Shown: positions 35,672-44,166 of the stretch, piece after piece
How positions within the stretch are numbered: position 1 is the stretch's first letter
Layout: the number at the start of each line of letters is the position of its first letter
Assembly (NCBI GenBank): GCA_022843465.1
Contig: JALHNO010000018.1
Coordinates: 36,855-100,854, forward strand
Length of the DNA stretch: 64,000 nt
Source of the DNA: Pseudomonadota bacterium
Lineage (GTDB): Bacteria > Pseudomonadota > Gammaproteobacteria > Xanthomonadales > Ahniellaceae
Direction: 5' to 3'
Translations under genes and position numbers: made by a program
The notes under the pieces: generated by a model
Databases searched by the model: none
Told to the model about the DNA's origin: nothing
The model's input: the letters and a program-made list of their open reading frames with translations, nothing else

Positions 35672-36274
35672 CTATGTGCTCAAGACACGAATGAGCCGCG
35701 AATCGGTCACGATGGCGTCCAGCGGCACGTCCCACGCTTCGACAGGCAGCCTCGCGACCTGCTGGAAGGCGTAGGCGACTCCCAGCAAGAACGGGGACTG
35801 TGGACGGGGCCGCCCCCGCATACAGGCGAAACTGCGATCATAGTACCCGCCGCCACTGCCCAACCGACCGCCACGATCATCAAATGCAAGCAGCGGCAAG
35901 AGGGCGACATCCAGCTGTTCCGGCAGAAGCTCATCGGTGACGCTCACTGCTGGTTCCGGTATCCCGAAGCGATTCGGCCGCATGGGCACACCAGGTTGCC
36001 AGCGGGCAAAGTGCAGTGTCTGATCCGGCTGGATCAGTGGCAGGCATAGTTCGTGACCAGCGCGCAGCAAGGCGCTCACCGCATGCATCAGAGGCAACTC
36101 GGACCGCACGGCCCAATAGACGGCCACCAATCGCGGCGTTGACAATTCCGGCATGCCGATGAGCAGATCAGCCAGGGCAGCGGATGCGCGCATGCGATCA
36201 CCCGAGTCCAGCGCCGTGCGACGCTGGCGCATGGCCTGTCTCAGCGCTTCACGCAGGTCTGTGGAATTCTGCAT
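35672..36274 (-). CDS. fau: 5-formyltetrahydrofolate cyclo-ligase
   Basis: This 200-residue enzyme (also ygfA) closes 5-formyl-THF to 5,10-methenyl-THF using ATP. Signatures are L-R-Q-A-M-R-Q-R-R, the ATP/folate loop G-G-R-L-G-S-G-G-G-Y-Y-D-R-S and P-L-D-A-I-V-T-D. In most gammaproteobacteria it lies directly downstream of zapA and the 6S RNA gene, and that order is reproduced here on the minus strand. The start at 36274 is chosen over an ATG at 36337, which would run into the RNA spacer. Confidence 0.95.
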   Translation of the reverse strand: MQNSTDLREALRQAMRQRRTALDSGDRMRASAALADLLIGMPELSTPRLVAVYWAVRSELPLMHAVSALLRAGHELCLPLIQPDQTLHFARWQPGVPMRPNRFGIPEPAVSVTDELLPEQLDVALLPLLAFDDRGGRLGSGGGYYDRSFACMRGRPRPQSPFLLGVAYAFQQVARLPVEAWDVPLDAIVTDSRLIRVLST

Positions 36275-36387
36275 CGTGTCGGACCAGGCCGGTTGGAGGC
36301 AGCATGCCGCACGCCAATCTGGTTGCGCGGCAGCCATCCGTCACCTGCGCACAGCGCGCAGACGAAGGGATCAAGCAAGAGGCTCGG

Positions 36388-36558
36388 GGCTCGAACTCGG
36401 AAAACGTGCAGCCGATGCACCATCAGGAGCACCGTCCGCCGCGTTCGTTATGCGGGCATCGACCTTGATCCATCAGGATCAGGTGGGAAGGCTCGATGGC
36501 TTTCAGGCTTTCCGCTCGTGACGGACTTGCGCACCAGCCAACACTGCGATCCCGGGGT
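36388..36558 (-). ncRNA. ssrS: 6S RNA candidate between zapA and fau
   Basis: The 348-bp gap between zapA and fau holds no protein gene but a candidate 6S RNA on the same strand. A -10 hexamer CATAAT reads on the minus strand at 36567-36562. Downstream pairing includes an apical hairpin (GATCC with loop TGAT and GGATC), an outer stem CATCGA/TCGATG, a stem CCGTC/GACGG and a terminal stem closed near 36391-36400 with unpaired stretches in between, like the 6S central bubble. 6S RNA binds the housekeeping RNA polymerase holoenzyme. Ends are approximate; the call rests on synteny and hand-folded pairing. Confidence 0.6.
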
Positions 36559-36622
36559 CGAATTATGGGCCAAGGCAAATTGATGGCCCGCAAGATCAAA
36601 CGCGGCAGAAACGGTGCTGCCA

Positions 36623-36922
36623 CTATTTTAGGAAGGTAAGCATTGCCGCGTCCAGCTTTGCGCGCAAAATACTTACATCCTGATTCACGGCACCGTCACT
36701 GGTCTGTGCCTGGGCACGCTGCTGCAACAATTCGTGCGCGAGGTTCAGCGCTGCCAGCACGGCAACGCGATCAAGCGAGGCGCTGCGCGCTGCGGTCCGC
36801 ACCTCGCGCATCTTGCGATCGAGCAGTGCAGCGGCCGACAGCAGACCAGGCCGTTCCTCCGCGGTGCAGGCAAGCAGGTACTCCTTGTCAAGCAAATGCA
36901 CGGCAACGGGCTCGGCATTCAT
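36623..36922 (-). CDS. zapA: Cell division protein ZapA
   Basis: This 99-residue protein matches ZapA: an N-terminal strand domain (V-A-V-H-L-L-D-K-E-Y-L-L-A-C) and a helical C-terminal coiled coil (A-L-N-L-A-H-E-L-L-Q-Q-R). ZapA bundles FtsZ filaments. It is encoded immediately after the ZapB-like gene with a 4-base ATGA overlap and upstream of the 6S RNA candidate, as in other gammaproteobacteria. Confidence 0.93.
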   Translation of the reverse strand: MNAEPVAVHLLDKEYLLACTAEERPGLLSAAALLDRKMREVRTAARSASLDRVAVLAALNLAHELLQQRAQAQTSDGAVNQDVSILRAKLDAAMLTFLK

Positions 36923-37140
36923 CCGTTCTGCTCCAGAGACTTGAGCCTGGCGATCATCGCCTCCACCCGCGACCGCGCCTGCTCGTTCTTGGTCAGCAAG
37001 TTTGCACGTTCAGCCATCAGCGCCTCCTGACTGGTGCGCAAACTCCGGTTTTCTTCCTGAAGACGCGCACACAGCGCGATCAACTGATCAACGCGGGCGG
37101 CGATCACACCCAGGTCGTCTCGAGTAGCGGGCTGGTTCAT
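36919..37140 (-). CDS. ZapB-like/TIGR02449 coiled-coil protein
   Basis: This 73-residue protein is almost entirely helical with heptad spacing (R-V-D-Q-L-I-A-L-C-A-R-L-Q-E-E-N-R-S-L). Small coiled-coil proteins directly upstream of zapA belong to a family predicted to act in division with ZapA. The ATG at 37140 is preferred over 37146. Its stop overlaps the zapA start. Confidence 0.85.
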   Translation of the reverse strand: MNQPATRDDLGVIAARVDQLIALCARLQEENRSLRTSQEALMAERANLLTKNEQARSRVEAMIARLKSLEQNG

Positions 37141-37211
37141 GCGCAAACCTTATGGGAATGGGGCCAGCGGGTCAATTGATGCCCCGCGGCAGCAAACATG
37201 ACATCCGGCGC

Positions 37212-37219
37212 TATACAAT
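37212..37219 (+). promoter_or_regulatory. Candidate -10 region upstream of the TonB-dependent receptor
   Basis: TATACAAT at 37212-37219 is a good match to a sigma70 -10 element and lies about 100 bp before the receptor start. No convincing -35 element is visible at the expected spacing, so the promoter may depend on an activator. The rest of the 181-bp spacer shows nothing recognisable. Confidence 0.35.
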
Positions 37220-37321
37220 TAGTGAAAATACCGTTAAAACACACTGCCTTTTGGCGTGCCAAGACCACCTGTACCGCGCCAGGGCAGCAATCAGAATTTC
37301 AACAAGCATCCCGGAGACCCC

Positions 37322-40198
37322 ATGAACGTCAGGAACAACCTGCTCGCGGCCAGCGTACGCCGCGCGCTGCTACTCGGCTTGAGCAGTACCGCATTGATCG
37401 GCACCGTACCCGCGTTTGCGCAGGACGCCGATGCCGACGAGTCAAACGAAACTACCCGCATGGAGACCATTGAAGTCAACCGCACCGGCACCCGTATCCG
37501 CAGCGCCACCATGGAGACCGCAGCGCCGGTGGCCGTGATCGCTGCCGAGCAGATTGAGAGTAGCGGCAAATTGACCATCGGCGACATCCTCCAGGACACT
37601 TCGTTCATGGCGGGCGCGGCGACCAATGTCTCGGTCAACAATGGCGGCGGCGATGGCGCGGCACGCGTCTCTCTGCGCGGACTCGGCGACGTCCGCACCC
37701 TGCTGCTGCTGAACGGCCGCCGTGTCGTGTTGCAGGACGTCAATTCGATGCCGGCGGCGATCATCGACCGCATCGACATCCTGAAAGAGGGTGCCTCTTC
37801 AACCTATGGCTCCGACGCAGTCGGCGGCGTGGTCAACATCATCACCAAGTCGGATTTTGACGGCGCCCGCGCCAGTATCGACTACGGCGTTTCCGATCAG
37901 GACGATGGCGCGCGTCAGGGTGGCAATTTCACCTGGGGCGGCGCCACCGAGCGGGGCAATGTGCTCCTCAACCTGAACTACAACCAGCAGGACGCTGTCA
38001 GCGCGGCCGATCGCGACTATTCGCGTCTGGCACTCACGCTCTACTCCGGCGAAGTAGTTGTCGGCGGTTCCAGCCGTACCACCACCGGTCGCTACGCCGT
38101 GCCACGCACGCTGGCCGCTGCCAACGGCATCACCTGCGGCGGCACCAGCGCCACCGTGGCATTGACACGTATTGATGGCCGACCCGGCACCGCGTTCAGC
38201 GATTTCCGCTGCTTCGACAACTCCATCGACCTGTTCAATTATCAGGCCGTCGGCAATTACCAGCTGACCCCGACCGAGCGCGCAGGCCTGTTTGTCAGCA
38301 GCAGCTACGACCTGACCGACGATATCGACCTGTATACCCAGTTCCGTACCCAGAACACCAATTCCAATGGTCAGATCGCGCCGCTTCCGTTCGATGGTCG
38401 CCCGGCCAACGACAACGTGGTGCTCTCGGCCAACAGCATCTACAACCCGTTCGGCGTCGACATCATCGACAGTCGCCTGCGGCTGTCGCGTATCGGCAAT
38501 CGCCGCTACACCTATGCCACCGACCTCAAGGAAGGCACCGTCGGCGCTCGCGGCTTTTTCGGCGAGTCGAGCTGGAACTGGGACGTCAACTACACCTGGG
38601 GCGCCTATGACCAGACCGCCACGTCAACTGGCTATCTGTTCTCGGCCGGCCTGGTCAGCGCCCTCGGCCCATCGTTCATCGATGCCGGTGGCGTAGCACG
38701 CTGCGGTACGCCGACTGCCATCATCCAGGGCTGCACGCCCGTCGATTTCTTCGGCGCGCCACCCGACCCGAACACCCCTGCAGGTCAGGCACAGCTGGCC
38801 GCGCTGGCGGGCATCTCCCCGAACGCCACCAACGACACCTCGCGCCGTCAGCGAGTCGCACAGGGTCTGTTTTCCGGTGACCTGTTCGACCTGCCTGCAG
38901 GCACCGTAGCGGCGGCCGTCGGCTTCGACTATCGCCAGGAAGATTTTGCGTTCGCTCCTGACGCCCTGGCCATCATCAACACCAATAACTTCACCTGCAA
39001 TATTTCGTCCGAAGCCTGCACCTCGCCCACGGCCGGCGACGATTCGGTGAAAGAATTGTACGCTGAGGCCTTCATTCCGGTTCTGACCGACGTCCGCTTC
39101 GCCAAGTCGCTGGCATTGACCGTTGGTTCTCGCTGGTCGGACTATCAGGATGCCGGTTCGTCAACGAACAGCAAGCTGGGTCTGGAGTGGCGTCCAAGCG
39201 ACCACATCCTGGTACGCGGAACGTTGGCTGAAGTTTTCCGGGCGCCGAACATCACCGAGCGGTTCCAGGGACTCACGGCATTCTCGGCCAGCTTCACCGA
39301 TCCCTGCAATGGATACACCGGTGGCAATGCCGTGGCCTGCGAGAACGTACCAACGGATGGCTCGTTCAACCAGACCGATTCCCAGCTCTCCGCCTTCCTG
39401 CGGGGCGAACCCACACTGCAACCTGAAGAAGGCCATGTCGCCACCTGGGGCATAGTCTACGATCCGCAGTGGCTGGAAGGGTTCTCGGTCTCAGTGGACG
39501 TCTGGCGCTACCAGATGGAGAAGGTAATTGCCGCATTCGGCACGCAGAACATCATTGACGCGTGCTTTGCGGATGCCAACTCTCCGTTCTGCGGTCCGGA
39601 GTTCTGGCAGGGTCGCGACGAAAACGGCGAGATGATCCGCGTATTCGACTTCAACGCCAATGTCGGCGAGTGGGACACTGATGGCGTGGATGTCGGCGTA
39701 GCCTATGCCTTTGACGCCGGCAACTGGGGCAACTTCCGGGCAACTGTGGATGCCACGTACATCAACGAGTTCAACACCCGCACGATCATCAACGGCGAAA
39801 CCCAGACCAGCTCGTCACTCGAAGGCACGTTCCTGTCGTCGGCCAATGGCGGTCTCGGCAACTACAGCCGTCTGCGCGGATTCGGTAACCTGTCGTGGAA
39901 CTATGGCAACTGGCAGGCCAACTGGCGCACGCGCTACGTTCATGGCTTTGAAGTCCGCAATGCCGATGCTGGCATTCCGGGCGTCGTGCTTGAGCGGGGT
40001 GCGAACACCTACCACAACCTGCAAGTGGGCTATGACATCAAGGCCTGGAACACCAAGGTCCAGCTCGGTGTAGACAACCTGTTCGACAAGCAGCCGCCGC
40101 TCCTGTATCAGAACAACACGCTCAACGGCAACACCGACGAGCGCACCTTCGATACAGTGGGTCGCTACTTCTGGATCAACGCCGCAGTCAATTTCTGA
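37322..40198 (+). CDS. TonB-dependent receptor
   Basis: This 958-residue outer membrane protein has a signal peptide (cleavage after V-P-A-F-A-Q), a plug domain (G-D-I-L-Q-D-T, V-S-L-R-G-L-G, R-T-L-L-L-L-N-G-R-R, I-D-I-L-K-E-G-A-S-S-T-Y-G-S-D-A-V-G-G-V-V-N-I-I-T) and a 22-strand-type barrel ending in aromatic F-W-I-N-A-A-V-N-F. It takes up a ligand using TonB energy. The plug matches the large Xanthomonas/Caulobacter receptors for oligosaccharides or peptides rather than a classic siderophore receptor, but the ligand cannot be read. A strong terminator follows, so downstream genes are on separate messages. Confidence 0.95.
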   Translation: MNVRNNLLAASVRRALLLGLSSTALIGTVPAFAQDADADESNETTRMETIEVNRTGTRIRSATMETAAPVAVIAAEQIESSGKLTIGDILQDTSFMAGAATNVSVNNGGGDGAARVSLRGLGDVRTLLLLNGRRVVLQDVNSMPAAIIDRIDILKEGASSTYGSDAVGGVVNIITKSDFDGARASIDYGVSDQDDGARQGGNFTWGGATERGNVLLNLNYNQQDAVSAADRDYSRLALTLYSGEVVVGGSSRTTTGRYAVPRTLAAANGITCGGTSATVALTRIDGRPGTAFSDFRCFDNSIDLFNYQAVGNYQLTPTERAGLFVSSSYDLTDDIDLYTQFRTQNTNSNGQIAPLPFDGRPANDNVVLSANSIYNPFGVDIIDSRLRLSRIGNRRYTYATDLKEGTVGARGFFGESSWNWDVNYTWGAYDQTATSTGYLFSAGLVSALGPSFIDAGGVARCGTPTAIIQGCTPVDFFGAPPDPNTPAGQAQLAALAGISPNATNDTSRRQRVAQGLFSGDLFDLPAGTVAAAVGFDYRQEDFAFAPDALAIINTNNFTCNISSEACTSPTAGDDSVKELYAEAFIPVLTDVRFAKSLALTVGSRWSDYQDAGSSTNSKLGLEWRPSDHILVRGTLAEVFRAPNITERFQGLTAFSASFTDPCNGYTGGNAVACENVPTDGSFNQTDSQLSAFLRGEPTLQPEEGHVATWGIVYDPQWLEGFSVSVDVWRYQMEKVIAAFGTQNIIDACFADANSPFCGPEFWQGRDENGEMIRVFDFNANVGEWDTDGVDVGVAYAFDAGNWGNFRATVDATYINEFNTRTIINGETQTSSSLEGTFLSSANGGLGNYSRLRGFGNLSWNYGNWQANWRTRYVHGFEVRNADAGIPGVVLERGANTYHNLQVGYDIKAWNTKVQLGVDNLFDKQPPLLYQNNTLNGNTDERTFDTVGRYFWINAAVNF

Positions 40199-40223
40199 TC
40201 GTGGAATGACCTGATGTGATTGA

Positions 40224-40259
40224 GGCCGCGCGGAGCGATCCGCGCGGCCTTTCTTGTTT
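40224..40259 (+). terminator. Rho-independent terminator after the TonB-dependent receptor
   Basis: An 11-bp perfect stem (GGCCGCGCGGA at 40224-40234, TCCGCGCGGCC at 40239-40249) with a GCGA tetraloop is followed by TTTCTTGTTT. It begins 26 bp after the receptor stop codon. This is a textbook intrinsic terminator. Confidence 0.93.
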
Positions 40260-40480
40260 GTGGGCCACACTTTGGACACGGGTCGGAAGGTCGGCCGATC
40301 ACCGTGCAGCAGTCGCTCGCGTCGAGGAGCGCAGGACTAGCGGCTTGGCAGGCCTGGGCGGTACCGAAAGCTTGCAGGAGTGCTGGCGCTCTGGCGGTCA
40401 CAGACAGATCCTGCCGGGATCGTGCTGAAGCGGGCTCGGTATCTCGGGCCACATGCCACAAAATCCTGCCGTGAGCGAAG

Positions 40481-42319
40481 TCAGTCGACGCTGTAGCCGA
40501 ACTCGCTGAGATAAGGTGCCAGGATATCCAGCACCTCGCCCTCGAAACAGGCGCGATACCGACGCCACCGGCCCACAGCGCGCGAACTGACCGGACGTGT
40601 GACATCAGCATAACTGGGCGTTCCAATCGCGCCCTTGCGCGCTGCGCGCTCAGTGAAGTTGAGCAGTTCATCACTCCAGGCCAGTCCCAGAAACGCGAAC
40701 AGTCTGCGCGCCTCGCCTTCGACATCGGCCACCAGTTCCTCATAACGCAGTACATGCACCGGCACCCGCAGCCGGCTGCGGATACGCAGCCAGAACGCCA
40801 TCACTTCGGCATACATGCGTGCAGTCTTGGCCAGGGTTTCGAAGGTGAGCGCAAATGCGGGCGCCTGGAAGCTCTGCATGTAACAGCTCAGCACCACGTC
40901 ACAGGGATGGCGCAAGGCAAGCAACACGTGCGCCTCCGGAAAAACGCTATCGACCAGAGGCAGCCGCGCCAGATTGAGCGGATTCTTGTCAACCAGCCGA
41001 ACCTGCTCATGCTTGCCGATCAATGCTGAAACCTCGTCTGCGTACTGGCGTCGCAGGTCGCCCATCTGGCTCAAATCCAGAGTCGCCAGCGCCTCCGGAA
41101 AATCATGGCCACGATCACGCAAACGGTCGATCAGATGTTGCAGGAATGCCTGTTCATCAAACGAACGCAACTCGACGTGCGCGTCCAGCAACTGTTCCAG
41201 CAGGGTGGTACCGGATCGCGGAAACCCGACCAGGAAGACAGGATCGCGGAATCCATCTTTCGACGCGCACCGTACCGGATGCTCCGGCGGATCGCGGCGC
41301 AGCGCCGACAGCAGATCATCGCGCCCAAGCAGTTCAGGATGACTGGACCCCACGAGATCGCGTCGGATGGCGTGGGCGTCCGCCAGTGCGCGCATGGCGG
41401 CGTCGCACTCGCCAGTCTTGTCAAGTGATCGTCCCAGGGCAAACCCCAGATCGGCGCGCAAAGCCGGATCCAGTTCGTCGGTCGCCAGCAGCTTGCGCAA
41501 GCATGCCTGCGCGGCGCGCTGGTCGCCGCTACGGACATGCAGACGGGCGTCGACTTGCAGCAGCTTGGCGGCGAGCACTGGACTCAAAGTTTTGGCGATC
41601 TCTGGTGTCAGCTCAGCACGTACCGACCTTGCCGCCTCGACCTTGTTGCTGCGCTCGAGCGTCAGGCTCAATCCGATCTTGGCTTCGACATCGTCTGGCA
41701 GGGCCAGGATGGCAGATTCGAAACTCTGCCGGGACTCGGTATATTGTCCGGCGCGCAGCTCCAGAAATCCAAGGTCCGATCGCTGCATCGGCGACAGCAC
41801 GCTGGCACGCAACTCGTTCAGCAAGGGGCGCGCTTGATCAATGCGATCGGACACCAGGGCAATGCGCGCATGCAACAGATGCATATCGGCGTTCTGTGGA
41901 TCGTACTGGCGTGCCAGCCTAATGTGGCGCTCAGCGGCGACCACATCGCCCAGTCGACAGTGCGACCTGGCCAGTGCAAAGTGGGTTGCGATGTCGTCCG
42001 CGCCCAGGGCAACCGCCTGCAACAGGGGTTGCAGCGCCTCGCCTTCCCGGCCCAGCTCGCAGAGCGCATTGCCGAAGTTGCTCCAATGCTCGCAGGCATC
42101 GGGTTGCCAGCGTGTCAGCTGCTCGAACAGGGGCAGCGCCTCCGCAGTGCGTTGCAGCGCGCTCAGTGCGAGCGCCCGGACCAGGGCGAAGTCGGCCAGG
42201 GATGCGTCAGGCAAGCCGACCGTCGTTGCCAGTTCCAGAGCCAGTTGCGCATTGCCAGCCTGCAGTGCCTGCAGTGCGAGGCGCAGGGTGCGATCGAGGG
42301 TCGGAACTGCTGGAGACAT
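40481..42319 (-). CDS. TPR-containing sulfotransferase
   Basis: This 612-residue protein has an N-terminal array of TPR-like helical repeats (about residues 5-320) and a C-terminal sulfotransferase domain. The PAPS loop is at about 363-371 (F-L-V-G-F-P-R-S-G-T-T) and the 3'-phosphate region reads L-A-L-R-H-P-C-D-V-V-L-S. TPR-sulfotransferases are common next to TonB-dependent receptors in Xanthomonadales and Caulobacterales, and animal tyrosylprotein sulfotransferase shares this catalytic fold. The TPR part suggests a protein or peptide partner. It is divergent from the oxygenase operon that starts at 42463. Confidence 0.9.
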   Translation of the reverse strand: MSPAVPTLDRTLRLALQALQAGNAQLALELATTVGLPDASLADFALVRALALSALQRTAEALPLFEQLTRWQPDACEHWSNFGNALCELGREGEALQPLLQAVALGADDIATHFALARSHCRLGDVVAAERHIRLARQYDPQNADMHLLHARIALVSDRIDQARPLLNELRASVLSPMQRSDLGFLELRAGQYTESRQSFESAILALPDDVEAKIGLSLTLERSNKVEAARSVRAELTPEIAKTLSPVLAAKLLQVDARLHVRSGDQRAAQACLRKLLATDELDPALRADLGFALGRSLDKTGECDAAMRALADAHAIRRDLVGSSHPELLGRDDLLSALRRDPPEHPVRCASKDGFRDPVFLVGFPRSGTTLLEQLLDAHVELRSFDEQAFLQHLIDRLRDRGHDFPEALATLDLSQMGDLRRQYADEVSALIGKHEQVRLVDKNPLNLARLPLVDSVFPEAHVLLALRHPCDVVLSCYMQSFQAPAFALTFETLAKTARMYAEVMAFWLRIRSRLRVPVHVLRYEELVADVEGEARRLFAFLGLAWSDELLNFTERAARKGAIGTPSYADVTRPVSSRAVGRWRRYRACFEGEVLDILAPYLSEFGYSVD

Positions 42320-42462
42320 GGACGGCCGTTGGCTAAGATGGCCTGCGATGCTACCCCAGTAAACACGGCAAGCCTACGCCGCCAGTCGCCCAGCCGACGC
42401 GCCCTCGAGCAGCGGAAACCTGGACGCCTGCCACCGAATCCCACACCCAGCAGCAACGACGC

Positions 42463-43044
42463 ATGCCCGCATCATCATCTGGAAACACCCATCTATCGGA
42501 CTATATCCAGGTGCTGGACGACATGCTGGATGCTCGCGCTTGCGCTTCGATGATCCAGTCTTTCCATGCTCTATCGCGCTTCCATCGCGACAATGGTGCC
42601 GGCATACGTGCGGGGCTGGAACAAAGTCGCTGGACCGAACTCGATATCGGGCCACTTTGCGATGACGGATTTCGTGAACAGATGCTGGCCGTAGCGCATC
42701 GCGGTTGGCGGCGCTACGTCGATGCACTGAAGTTGACGCTGGAGCTCCCGTTTACAACCAAGACCAGCGAATGGATTCTCAAACGCTACGAGCCGGGCGG
42801 GGTCCAGCGCTTTCAACCGCATTTCGATGCGCTCGGGGCGGTCAGCAATCGCTATCTGGTGATGCTGTGGTACCTCAACGACGTGGCGCAAGGCGGCGAG
42901 ACAGCCTTCGTCGATCTGGGCGTCGAGGTCAAGCCGAAAGCGGGGCGCATGCTGATGTTTCCGCCCTACTGGATGTACCAGCACGAGGGCCGCCCGCCGA
43001 TCAGCGGCGACAAGTACATCCTCTCCACTTACCTGCTGTTCTAG
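42463..43044 (+). CDS. Prolyl-4-hydroxylase-type 2OG/Fe(II) oxygenase
   Basis: This 193-residue protein is a minimal P4H-like double-stranded beta-helix enzyme. Iron ligands are H120 and D122 (Q-P-H-F-D) and H174 (Y-Q-H-E-G), and the 2-oxoglutarate-binding basic residue is K184 in G-D-K-Y-I. Conserved W-Y-L-N-D and G-G-E-T-A-F complete the fold. Such enzymes hydroxylate amino-acid side chains in peptides or free amino acids. It starts an apparent operon with the methyltransferase gene only 3 bp downstream. The substrate is unknown. Confidence 0.88.
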   Translation: MPASSSGNTHLSDYIQVLDDMLDARACASMIQSFHALSRFHRDNGAGIRAGLEQSRWTELDIGPLCDDGFREQMLAVAHRGWRRYVDALKLTLELPFTTKTSEWILKRYEPGGVQRFQPHFDALGAVSNRYLVMLWYLNDVAQGGETAFVDLGVEVKPKAGRMLMFPPYWMYQHEGRPPISGDKYILSTYLLF

Positions 43045-43047
43045 TCA

Positions 43048-44166
43048 ATGACGAACACTCTGGTTTTTGCACCCGACACCCTGGTTCGTTTTCGCAACGG
43101 GCAGATTCTGATCCACACCACAAGCAGCGCCGCGCCGGCCTTCGTGACCGACAATGCAATGCTCACCGGGTGGCTCACGCAATTCGCGCGCCCCCTCTCG
43201 GCCGCCCAGGCCCTGCAGCAAGTGGGCGCTGCCGATCGACCGGTTGCTGTGGCCGCACTGGAGCACCTGCTCGATGCTGGCGCTCTGATCGCAGCCGAGA
43301 CTACGGGGTCTGCGGCTGTCAATGACACGGCAGCACATGACCGCAGCCGCCGACATTTGCGCACCCTGGCGCGAAGCGTGTACGACCTGGCCTGTGATGC
43401 ACTGGCATTCGGTCCGGACATCGAACGGCAACTCGGCATTTCCACCGGCATCGGCCTCGAGCGCCGGCTGATGGCCTTGCTCGCGGCGGTTGATGGGTTG
43501 CGTAACGAGTTTCGTACCCGCCGCGATGGCTACCTGGAACGTCAGTTGAGTGCCCTCGGAGTGATTGCCGGGCAACAGGATCTGCGGCTCCACATCGGGT
43601 GTGGCATGGGAATGCTCGACAACTGGGTCAACATCGACATTCACCCGGCGCCCCTGGCAATGAACGTGCTGTGGGGTTTGCCATTTGCCGATGGCTCGGC
43701 GCAATGTGTTTTCGTCTCACACTTGCTGGAACATCTCTATTACCCGCACGATGCACGCGCATTTCTCTGCGAAATCCGACGCGTACTCAAACCTGGCGGC
43801 ATCGTGCGGATCGTGGTGCCGGATGTCGAACAATGCATCGACGCCTACGTCGCCAATGATCGCAGCTTCTTCGGAAGCCGACGGGAGACCTGGGACTGGT
43901 GGCCCGAGAACCCCACTCGCCTGGAAGATTTTCTGGCCTATGCAGGCGCCGGAACCGATCCGGGATATTTGTTTGAGGCACACAAATTCGGCTACGACTT
44001 CGAAACCCTGTCGCGTCTGATGCAGGAAGCGGGGCTTCAGCATGTGGAACGTTCGGAGTTCATGTCGAGTCGACACCCGGAGCTGCGCGTTGACGAAATA
44101 AGTGCGGTGGCCAAGGCGCGGTACGGTGATCGATTCTATTCACTGTTTGTCGAGGGACAGGCATGA
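43048..44166 (+). CDS. PqqD-like domain fused to a SAM-dependent methyltransferase
   Basis: This 372-residue protein has a small N-terminal winged-helix-like domain (residues 1-85) resembling the PqqD/peptide-recognition fold found on RiPP-modifying enzymes, followed by a class I methyltransferase. The SAM motif is L-H-I-G-C-G-M-G, followed by N-I-D-I-H, F-A-D-G-S-A and L-K-P-G-G. It is 3 bp after the oxygenase gene and overlaps the TPR-AspH gene as ATGA, so the three are probably made together. A methylated product or peptide substrate is possible; the PqqD-like assignment is by eye. Confidence 0.75.
   Translation: MTNTLVFAPDTLVRFRNGQILIHTTSSAAPAFVTDNAMLTGWLTQFARPLSAAQALQQVGAADRPVAVAALEHLLDAGALIAAETTGSAAVNDTAAHDRSRRHLRTLARSVYDLACDALAFGPDIERQLGISTGIGLERRLMALLAAVDGLRNEFRTRRDGYLERQLSALGVIAGQQDLRLHIGCGMGMLDNWVNIDIHPAPLAMNVLWGLPFADGSAQCVFVSHLLEHLYYPHDARAFLCEIRRVLKPGGIVRIVVPDVEQCIDAYVANDRSFFGSRRETWDWWPENPTRLEDFLAYAGAGTDPGYLFEAHKFGYDFETLSRLMQEAGLQHVERSEFMSSRHPELRVDEISAVAKARYGDRFYSLFVEGQA

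Noticed and set aside
40199..40480. A possible precursor peptide between the receptor and the TPR-sulfotransferase
   Set aside because: Short frames exist but none has a ribosome site, leader-like composition or start in a sensible place; the only clear feature is the terminator.
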